64,000 bases of DNA from Liolophura sinensis. Its lineage: Eukaryota; Mollusca; Polyplacophora; Chitonida; Chitonidae. Both the position numbers and the translations under genes were made by a program. The notes under the pieces were generated by a model. That model ran no database searches. It had not been told where the DNA came from and saw only the letters and a list, made by a program, of their open reading frames with translations. The stretch's first letter is position 1. Each line of letters begins with the position of its first letter. The stretch spans positions 16,335,191 through 16,399,190 of the forward strand of contig NC_088300.1 in the NCBI RefSeq assembly GCF_032854445.1. The letters run 5' to 3'. Shown piece by piece: positions 26,901 through 38,900 of the stretch.

Positions 26901-29900
26901 TAACAGAAACAAGTCCGGTATATCAGACGAAATGATAAATCAAGCAATCGTATAAATCGTACGGTATAAATCATAGACCCAGTAATTCAAGATTTAAAGA
27001 TTTTGTGTTCAAACTTCCCAGCGCTAAAGTAACGCTTTAAACATGAAATCAAAGAATGGACTACCACCACTCCGATCGACAGCTAGGTTCTTCGTACCAG
27101 ACAAGGGTCAGGGGCGCACGTGCTCCTGGGGCAGCCAGACTCCAGGATACCGTATTTACAAGATATCTTCAGAGTCTCCGCACAGTCTGAAAAGGGGAAG
27201 ATATATGTTGGTGATTTTTTGATCGCTGTACCATAGACATTATCTTCGTCCCAGTAGATCTCTATATAACGTAAGTTGGGTGGAAGATTCTCATGTAACT
27301 GTAGGGAGATCAGAGGTGTGTTCAAATGTGCAGTCATATAAGCGCATGATCAAAACTTTATACGTGCTGTTCAATCCGGCTTGAAGAAAGTAATTTAGGG
27401 TCTGGGAGAGAACTTTCTATGTGATAGTAAGCTTAAACTGAAAAGTTAAGTTTTGAGAAAAACTATTTTTATTGGCTGTATAACTGAAATATTGACGTAG
27501 CCAATGTGGGCCTACTTGTCCTCACTAATGACACGCACTTAAGACATAAACTATGGCTTAACCCAATGCAGCTTTAGATTGTCCATAAATTCAACTGTTA
27601 GAATAAAAAATATTTATTGATATTGATTATTTGACAAGTAGTTGTATTTACAAAAACAGCGGTGTAGTCTCGCATCCTGGTCTCATATCAACAGTCAATT
27701 GCACAAGCTAAATTTATATGAAGTTGAACACACGTTAGTTTTTTCAAAGTTGGCACCGATATGAAAAATAAGCAGACCTCAACAGTTCTCACATCTATGT
27801 GAAACAAGAACAAAGCTTCCTACCGTTATCCACACACTTGCGCACATACGGACAGTCAATCCCCTGGGGACAGGTCCCTCTCTCTGCGAAACAGCTTTGT
27901 CTGGGGGGACACGGGAAGCCTACCTGGAGCAAGAAAATTAAAGATTAGCATCACAAGTTAAGAACAGTTAGTGATAATGACTGACATCTCCATTAACATT
28001 TCTTTTCGGGCATACAGGCTTTAGATCTGGTAGCACGATTTCATTTAAGTATAAGCGTGAATTTGAAAAATCTAGAGACTTGACAGGAAGTGAGAACAGC
28101 ACATGCTTACCTCACATGGGTTCGGCGCACAGGTATTGCGTGGACAGCCAGTTGGCAAGACGCCAAAGGCACATTTGAGGTTAGGCATCACTTCATTGCA
28201 GTCTGCACAAATTAAAAATACAAATAAAGAAAATAAATTTATAATGAAAGCTATTGACAACATTAGGAAACTAAAAGTGTTCAACCAAAGAAAAATATAT
28301 AAACGTAAAATGTCGAACTATGGCCAGATTTAGAACAACACAAATATGACAAAACTTTCACTCTAACCAACGTTGTTTATTTTTGGGAATTCTTATGGTT
28401 TACCATAAGATTTGACAACATCGTGGTCAGACCATTCCAGAATACTACCACCACAATCTATAACAGTAAAACAATTTTATGAATGACAATCATTAAAATA
28501 ATGATTTGACAGAACTGTTGGACTATTACCCTTAGGCTGGCACTTGTATTGATACGGACAGTTGGTTCCCAGCGAACATGTTCCCGGCTCAGCCACACAG
28601 CTCTCGTCTGGGGAACAGATTACATCCTGAAACATGGCAGGAACAATATTGGCAAAAACTTCGTGATTTCGTCTTGCTTTTTTCGATATTCTCCTGAATT
28701 CCATGCATACTTCATAAGCAAGAAATTTAATAACACGTTTAACAATTCGTAACTGCTCTGTGTTATATACAGCACGTGATGAAACATGACATAAATCCGC
28801 TCAATTTCCACAATAACTTCAGTAATTCGATGTAAAGTTTCAAACAGCACATTGAGACATGGCATGGGTTCATACTTACAATGCATGGGTTAGGAGCGCA
28901 CTGGAATCGCGGACAACCAACAGAAGCAAAGCCAAAACTACACTTGACATTGTCGGCAACTTCCTCACAAACTGAAACATCCAGACAGTTCATGATGTGA
29001 ATCTTTAGAGCATGCGACCTTATGTAATTTCTAACAGTGCATTGGTTAGCAGAAGATAGAGGGATTGTGATCAGAAATCTGGTCAGAAAATCCTGGTCAT
29101 GCAAATTCACTTTTCCTTCCCAAAAGCTTGGGATAAATCCAACGATTCAGGGGAGATATTTGTAGGTATTACTGAGAATTAAACTTTGGTATCTGCTTCA
29201 CACATTGTGAACAAATCATAATGTGAAATAGTTCTACTGAACTCACCAGAAGCGGCACATACAGCTTCGTGGGGGCAGTTTGTCCCAAAACGACACTGAG
29301 AAGGCCGAGTCGTACAACTGGTACCCTGGGAACAGATTCTTGTCTACAACAGAGAAACATGCATACTAGACAGGTTTTCGTGTATGGTGGAGGTGTCATC
29401 CCAAACATTGTCTCATCTTTACAAAATCTTTTTGATTTGATTTCATAGTTCTTGCTTTTTGTGTACAATTTTAGGGCAATAGGTAAGACGACAGAGCAAT
29501 CGTACAAGCGTCAAAGAAAAAAAAATTTTTTCACTCATCCCATTTTCAGTGCTTACCTCACAAGGGTCAGGTGCACACGTTGTCCGTGGACAGCCTCTTT
29601 CCAACACACCGAACCTACACGTGTTCACTGCTACATCAGCACAGTCTACAACCACAGAACAAGCGCATGGTAAGACAATATCAATGCCCAAACCTACACG
29701 TGGTCGCTGCTACATCAGCACAGTCAACTACAGAACACGTCCATGGTAAGACAATATCAATGTCCAAATCCACACATGGTCACAGCTATATCAGAACAGT
29801 CTACAACCACAGAACACGTGCATGGTAAGACCATGTCAGTGCCTAAACCTACATGTGGTCACAGCTACATCAGCACAGTCTACAACCACAGAACACGTCC

Positions 29901-32900
29901 ATGGTAAGACAATATCCATGTCCAAATCCACACATGGTCACAGCTATATCAGCACAGTCTACAACTACAGGACACGTGCATGGGTAAGACCATATCACTG
30001 TCTAAACCAACACGTGGTCACTACTACATCAGCACAGTCTACAACCACAGAACACGTGCATGGTAAGACAATATCAATGTCTAAACCCACACGTGGTCAC
30101 AGCTACATCAGCACAGTCTACAACCACAGAACACGTGCATGGTAAGACAATATTAATGCTTAAACCTACACGTGGTCACAGCTACATCAGCACAGTCTAC
30201 AACCACAGAACACGTGCATGGTAAGACAATATCAATGTCTAAACCCACACGTGGTCACAGCTACATCAGCACAGTCTACAACCACAGAACACGTGCATGG
30301 TAAGACAATATTAATGCTTAAACCTACACGTGGTCACAGCTACATCAGCACAGTCTACAACCCCAGAACACGTACATGGTAAGACAATATCAATGCCTAA
30401 ACCTACACGTGGTCACAGCTAGATATGCACAGTTTACGATCACATAACACCTGAGAAGACAAAGCTCAAGCAACATAACCAGCACTTCGTTACACTTAGG
30501 ATCAATCTTCTCAAAAGAAACCAAGCACCGTTAAAGAAATATGCGGCACTAGAAGATATTGCCGATAACAAAGGATGTAGATGCGATAGATTTCCCATCT
30601 GATCTGACAGTTTGATAGCTGAATCAGCTAATGAGATATGACGTGGAGACGTTTTGTGGAGATAGTAAATCAAAGATAATCCAGACAGTTTGTATGTATG
30701 GCCCTCACGTACCTCTTTCCACGCATACAGCGATGTGAGGACAATTGTTTCTGAAGCGGCATGGGGAAGGTTCCGTTCTGCACACCCTTCCTGAACCACA
30801 GTCCTGAGTCTGAAGAGGAAGAGGTTTGTACTGGTAAATAGCCATAAGTCAGACAAGAAACGACATGTTGGACAACCTGTGGTTTAGTATATGTACTTCT
30901 AAATGTCAACTTCAATCTCCAGCTTACCTGTGTACCAATTAATAAAAAAATGAATTAAATATTTACGAAAATATCCTAATATTACAAATCCTATCTGTAT
31001 GACCTAACCGTACCTTATATGACAAAACTAATGTGATTCAATAAAATGCCATTTCCCATGGTAAGACGCCCAGTGAAAACGTTTGGACTGTATTCGCTGA
31101 CCTTCAGCTACTGTATACATACGCTGCATGGATCCGGGGCACATTTGTTTCTCGGACAGCCAGTTTCCAATATTCCAAACTTGCAGACAATTGGTAAAAC
31201 GTCGGCACAAACTGGAATATAGCAATGGAATATTTAATTCACCTGGATATAATGAAACATAGAAATTATAATCATTTACGCTATGCGGAACATACTGCGA
31301 ACTTTTCAGACGTCTTAAGCAAGATGACTCGTTTATCAACAGTTGATATTTCATCTTACCATTGGACACACATCGCCTTACGTATGGACACTCGATCCCA
31401 AAGGAACATTCTCCGGGCTCCGCAAAACAGCTTTGTCCGCTGGGACAAGACGCTCCCTGTCGATGGAAACGAAATCACCTGACTGAGTAGGTAGCCATCG
31501 TATTTTGATATGGATGATGTTTGCGTACCGAACAGGCCTGTTTATGCTCATTTCAAAGTACTGTTATATGCATGAAAACAAAATCAAGAGACTTTTTAAA
31601 GTTAACTGTATAAGATATGCCTTACAGGGTTGAGGTGCTTAGAAAGGACGTGACTCAAATCAATCCGTTACAATATACAGTTATGTGGTTCTGCCCATAC
31701 CCCTGTTCACCACAGGAATAATTCTGGAGAGGTCGATTTATTGCAATGACTTACATCACAAGGGTTTGGTGCGCACTTGTCTCTCGGGCAGCCTGTGAGT
31801 TGAAATCCAAACTCGCATTTGATGTTAGTTTGGACCTCCGCGCAGTCTGAAATGATAAAAGGTAAAATCAAGACAACTTCAACCCGGAAATCCCATAATT
31901 CACATCACAGGTTCCTTTTCTTATGCATGATAATATGAAGCATGTCTATCATCAAACATTTAGTTTACTATTTCATTTAAAATTACATTTAAAATGATAG
32001 CTGTACGAGACACAATGCAACATGGTAGCCGCACACATTAGTGATGTGAGAAGTGTGTACTTACTGTCATCCCGACACTGGTAATCATAAGGACAGTAGG
32101 ATCCCATGGGGCAATCTGCCGGCACAGCAAAACAACTCTGTCCAGCAGGGCACGTGGCGCTCTAAAACACGTGTGTAAGAAACATGTAAGATTAGGGCAG
32201 TGGTTTTGGTTCCCTTTTTTGTAAATAATTAACACTGGTCATTAAAGACTGCTGTGGCATAAAGTTAAATTATTCGTGTTGATTTTTCACAAAGACATTG
32301 TGCAATTCTGATATACAGAGATAGATACAGTGTACGGTTTCAGATTCAGTCATCGAAATGCAAAATGGCAACTCACATCACAAGGGTTAGGAGAGCACTG
32401 TACTCTGGGACATCCAGCCATTTCGAAACCAAAAGTACACTGGACATTGGGGGCCACGTCACTGCATACTGGAGAAAATGAGCACAACAGACGGATAAAA
32501 GAACAGTGACGGGGAGATAAACTGTCTTAGAAATCATATTCATTAAAAAAGCTTTACAGATTTAAATAGAACAAAACGGCCAAAAATCCCTTTGAAACGT
32601 GATGAATTTGGCCTGGATGTTGACTCTCGCATGACCATATATGTTGAGAAATAAGTACGCTGAAACCTGGATCTCAGGTGTTTTATCAGGATTTAACGCC
32701 CATCTTACCGTCTTGGCTGCAAACAGCCTCATGAGGACAGTTGGTTCCTGAGCGACAAGCAGACGGTCTTGTGGTACAGACTTGGTCAGGTGCGCAGTTT
32801 GCAGTCTGTCACGTGGTTAAAAACGAGATGATATGAGAATTAGTACACCCGAACGACGGGGTAGAATGAAAGCGTGGAAAATCGAAATAGCTCCAATGTG

Positions 32901-35900
32901 GAGAGATAAGCTTTTAATCTCTAGAAATTGTGCATTTTGGTTGTGTATTACCAGGCACGGATCTGCAGCACAGATACTACGGGGACAGCCAGTTTCCTCC
33001 ACACCGTAAGCACATCCCACCGCCTGAACATCAGAACATTCTAAAAGAGACGAAACTAGTGACAGGTAATGAAGCGAAAATCGGTGCACAATATTAAAAC
33101 CTTTATATCGGTAATGTGCTTTTATAAGTTGTATACACTTTTATTAAATCGAATCACAATGATTTGAACTTGTACTATAATTATAATGTGGCATGAATGC
33201 CACGAAATAGCTGACAGCACATGGCAGCTATCTGACAAAGTCAATGTAACTTTCTTTGAAGAGACATCTCCGTCAACGATAGTGTAAAAATAAAAAAGAC
33301 TATATAACGACATGGACTTCGGAATACAAAAGGATCTCTGAGAGGTACATCTGGAATAAGTCAGGTCGAAAGATCACAGATCTCAGTACGACGCTTACAG
33401 AGCTCAATAAGAAGATTACAAGGGCCAATAAAAAGACCACAGATCTCAATACTAAGATCACAGATATCAATACGAACAATGCAGATCTCAATACGAACAC
33501 TGCAGATCCCAATGCCAAGATCACAGATGTCAATACTAAGATAACAGATGTCAATACAAAGATCACAGATTTCAATAAGAACATTGCAGATCTCAATACG
33601 CACGTTGCAGATCTCAGTACGCACATTGCAGATCTCAATACGAGTCCTGCAGATCTCAATGCCAAGATCACAGATATATGAAGATCATAATCTCAATACG
33701 AAGGGATTACCTGTAGGCTGGCACTGATGGACATAAGGACATTCTAACCCGAATGCACAGCTTCCGAGGAAGGCGAAACATTTCTCTCCTAGTGCACAGG
33801 CCACGCCCTAAAGCAAGTTTTACAGGTGTGATTGGCAGATGTAAGACATTTAGACTTGTGGTTATTCACTGATGGACACAAAATTGTTTACCTTGACAAC
33901 AAACTCTTAGAATAGGGTCTTTTTAGAATGATACTTAAACTTTTTGATTGTGACTTAACACTATACTCAAGAAGTATACTTTTTGTAAACGATGGTTACA
34001 TTTATGTGTGGATGAAACCAGGGGCTCCGGGGTAAACCACTGATCTTTGGCAAGTCACTGACGAACTTTCCTTCATATGACATACAGATACGTACACTTT
34101 ATTTACTGCCCAAAGCCGGGTGTGAACCCGCCAGTAAGTTTTAAAAAAATGCACTGGTTCGCCTAGTTATTTCACTCACTGTATGAAATATTTATACAGT
34201 TACCTTAAAATAAGTATCTTGATGGCCAGTATATTTACTGATATTTTAAGAAATCAGAGCACTCACATCACAAGGGTTCGGGGCACAAAGGTTGCGAGGA
34301 CACCCTGACAGTTGGAAACCGTACTCACAGCGAAGGTTGGCCAGAACTTCCTTACACACTGAAACGGAAAGCAAACACACATTTAATTGTAATATCCATT
34401 CCCGACAGAAATACCATGGTATGGCTAACAGGTCAGTGTTTGCGGTGTGGTGATGTTAAGGGGCTTTTGTTGAGACACATCATTAGTAAAGACATTTGTT
34501 TTGCGCTGTTGGGGCTCTTGGAACTTAGATGAATATAAAACTTTAGGCTACGTTTAAAAACTGCTGCGGGAGTCGAAACATTATTCCTGATGAGTTTGTT
34601 TTTTTTGCTCTGATTTTTTGAAAACTTAAAATGACAATGTTTCTTGAACTTAGTACAAGGAATCATGTACAAAGAGTTTGCTAAGGTCATTGCTGAGTGA
34701 TTATGATTGTCATGAGACAAACATGTGTTAACCTTTTGGGCGACATTCAGCGACGTACGGACAGCCTGTGGTGAAGGCACAGTCGATGTGTTTGGCGAAG
34801 CAATCTTCATCTGTTCTACATGGTGAAACCTGGAAAGAGTAAATCTAATCAGTTACGAAAATAGTCGGATACAAAATACCACTATTACTAAAATTCATAT
34901 CCAATGCATCGCTTTCCAACATTTCAATGGACATAACTCTAAATATTTAAATATAATTTCTACACTCGTTATCGAACCTATAGAAAGTGTAAAGTTAACC
35001 TAAACAAAAGTTTATCTTGAGTGATGAAATTTCTATGTATTTTACCCAAGAATAGCTCCATGACTAACATACAGTTATATGGTGTGGATATGATGAAGTG
35101 TCAGTTCGCTTTTTCGGTATCAAACGCAATATTGTACATGCCTTCCGTTTTCTCTGGCAGATCTTCAAGCTAACACTGGATACTTACCGTGCACGGGTCT
35201 TCGGCACATTCACTCCTTGGACACCCTTGGGATTTGAACCCGTAAGGACAGTTAATCTTCAGCGTGGCCTCACAGGCTGAAAACACGAGTTTAAATATCA
35301 AAGAAATAGAAACATTTTAAACAGAAACCTTCAAAGAAGGAATTCGAGTAATGTAGTATACTAAAAAAAGTCGAAAATAAGCTTTCCATGAGTAACCGAG
35401 TTAATATGAATGTGTTACCTGAAGGTTGACAGACGGCCTCCAAGGGACAGTTCTCCGCGAATGGGCAGGTGCCGTTTTGAAGGAAACAGGACTCTCCACT
35501 TGGGCAGGTTTTCGCCTGTTATATACAGATATACCGCCAGTGAATATAAAGTCGCGCGCTTTCTTGTGTATTAGTGTATTAGTGAGTGTAAGAAATGTTA
35601 TATACATTGATGGTACATGAAAAGATGTATAAAACCCTCGATCCGTCTCCCAAAACTGTGAGTATATTTTGCACTGATACTAAAATAAAACAGCTTTTAA
35701 TCTCAATTTCGTTGTGAAATTTGGCAAACATGCTGATCGTCTTACCAGGCAGGGATCAGGAGCACACTCGCTTCGTGGACAGCCCTTCATAGCAAAACCA
35801 AAAGTGCACACTTTGTTCACAGTTTCAGCACACACTGAGAGAAAAAAAACAGGCGATAAAACAGTAAACAATCTTTAAAAGTGCAGTATAAAAGTGGTAA

Positions 35901-38900
35901 GCATCTTAATAAACAGGTCAAAATCCTTAGGAAGTAATTTTAGTGGTGTTTTACCTTAATAAAGATACGTTCAAACTTGTGCATTCTGCACTAACACTAA
36001 TAACAGGAGCAAAAGAAATGACAAGTTTCAAATCTCAGTTTTCTCATTCAAGGTTTCCTTTAACAACTGCTTAGGATTTGCGTACTTACAGGTTTGTTCA
36101 CACACGCCTACATACGGGCATTCAGTACCGAAGGCACACTTAGAGGGGACGGCCCGACACGCTCGACCATCCGGGCACTTCGTAGACTAGAAAAAAAAGA
36201 AGATAGGCTTTGGCTTAACGATTAGGAAACACATATCTCATTCTGTAGACAATAGATTTGTACTTCTGGGCAGAATAATTAATCTGCTTTCGACAAGAAA
36301 TCAACCGGAGACCGCGAACAGTCCGAAAACTCCTACATTTTGAATTTTTTTTACGTAATATTGTTTCAAAAGTTCAGCACATTCGCCATTGAAGGTTTAT
36401 GGTTATTAATGAGCGGAATATAATTTTCACAATTTGCCATCACGTGACGAAAATTATGATTCAGACAATCAACCAATGGAAACTTTGTCTTCACCATTTA
36501 GAGGTAAACTGAGCCACACGCAAACAGACTGAACTATACAAATTTAACCATACTGAGTTTACCATACAGATTTAACGATATTGAGTCTACCATACAGACT
36601 GAACCATAATGACTCTACCATACAGACTTAACCACATTGAGTCTACCATACAGATTTAAACATACTGAGTCTACCATACAGATTTAACCACTCTGAATCT
36701 AGCATACAGGTTTAACCATACTGAGTATTTCCATACCGATTTAATCATACTGAGTCTACCACTCAGGTTAAATCATACTGAATTTGCCATACAGATTTAA
36801 CCATAGTGAGTCTACCATACAGGTTTAACCATACTGAGTATTTCCAAAGATATTTAACCATACTGAGCCTACCATACAGGTTTAATCATACTCAGTCTAC
36901 CATATTGGTTTAACCATACTGAGTGTAGCGTACAGATTTAACCATACTGAGTCTACAAAACAAATACTGAGTACTATACAGATTGAACGATACTGAACCT
37001 ACTCACCAGACAGGGATCTGCAGCACAGCGTGACCGTGGACAACCAATTGGTAGCAAACCAAAACGACACTCAGTTGTTGTGACCGCGGCGCAAGCTGGC
37101 AACAGAAAAGTGGACGTAATGAAGGCTTTCTCGCTGAGTTATCATGTATTATAAGCATAAACTGGGAACAATTTTCTTCGCGTTCTTACTTACTACTACA
37201 AAAAAGTATTCCCATTGCACTCTTATGCACGCTTTTAAATGCGAAGAAAGAATGTCTGAGGTTATATCGTGATGACTGCACCTAAACATTACACATGCTA
37301 TATTAAGGTATCCTCAATCTCGTTTACTTCTAGACCCATTCTATTCAGAATTTCTACAAAATATTCATGGACAAGAATGTCTCAATTTCCATAACTACAC
37401 CGATAAATTCTATTTTACGTAGGACAACATGTTAAATCCTTCCGCCGAAATGTACAGCAGACATGACAACTGAAGGTTTGAAAAATATAGTGTTGTCACT
37501 CACCTGGGTACAACATCTTATTTTTGAAGTGACTAACATAATGTAGACTCCCTTCATTTCAAAAATTTAAAAGGTGAAATCAGCTAATCATTGAAAATGG
37601 TAGAGTAACAGAAAACATATTGCAGAAATTAGTGGTATCAATGATTACATACTTACGCTGAGACATACACATGGCGAAATGAGGACAGAAAGTCTTGAAT
37701 TTACAGGAAGTGGGTTTAGTCATACACTGAGTTCCGGCGGGACAGGACGCACTCTGTGGGGACAAGGCACAGTTGAAAACACAGGTGTGTACTATAGGGG
37801 CAGCAAAACTAGTCCCGTTTTGGGGGTAAGCCTCAAATTGTCTGTGGGGTAAGCCACAGGTATAAATCTTTTCAAGAGTCTACTACAAAGTTGACTTGAA
37901 AATTCTGAGGAAAGCATGAAGTAACATTTTTCAGGACTGCTGTGAAAACATTAGATAGCTTCAATGAGAAAGTTACTTTATAGCGAAACGAGGTGTTTAC
38001 TAACAGTCATGAAAATTTGTACCAGGTACCCTACCTCTTTTTTAAATTTATCTCGTCAGCGTGGCTACCATCTTTTGATATTTATTGAAGAAAGTTAAAC
38101 TATCCTTTAAATACTTTACCAGACAAGGGTTTTCTGTGCATGTGCATCTGGGACATCCCACGGCTTCGAACCCGAATTCACATTGTTTATCACAGGTGCT
38201 CTGACAAACTGGAAGAAGGACAGCACATGTTGAACAGGAGATTATGAGATTTAGTGATACCTTATTGACCATTTTCTTCATAGAATTTAAACTTATAAGG
38301 GTAAATTCCAAAATACGTCAATTAAAAGAGATGGATTACGAAAAAATCACTTTTAAAACAAGCGTTGGCACCAAACCCCAAAGCAATAATTGTGTATAAA
38401 TTTTAAGTTTTGAATAAAGTGAGAAACACGGCTATTTTCAGAGAAAATATAGTTATCAGTGTTACATACTGTGAAACCGTTGCTGTAAGCATCATGCATA
38501 TATCCCCTATAGCCCCAAAGTTTCAACTTGGACATGGAATGTCCTCAAGAGACAGTTAAAACTGTCACCAAAAGCAAATCGTAAAGACATAATTGCGTGA
38601 ACGCCTTTGTAGTATTTCTTAAAGACCAAACAGTAAATGTTAAATAAAATGATACATAAATTTTCTACGAGGTAAGTCCCTACCTGGCGACGCTCTACCT
38701 TCGCACACAGCCGTCATAGGGCAGCCCCGAGAGAAGCCACAGTCCGTCTCTATCTTCCTGCAAGACGTGCCCGTGGGGCAGCTCCGGAACTAACAAACAA
38801 GTTACACGGGTTACATTATACACATGCAGCGTACCATTTTACAGAACGTTCCAATTAAAAGAACTGTGTGTTTTCCTTGATATTCCTCCCATGGGAACAG

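Noticed and set aside
29571-30145. Plus-strand frames of 66-107 codons
   Set aside because: They are the antisense reading of the 79-bp array, whose origin is intron and exon 22 sequence.
29612-30440. CRISPR-like regular repeats
   Set aside because: The 79-bp units are contiguous without unique spacers, and the setting is an intron of an animal gene.
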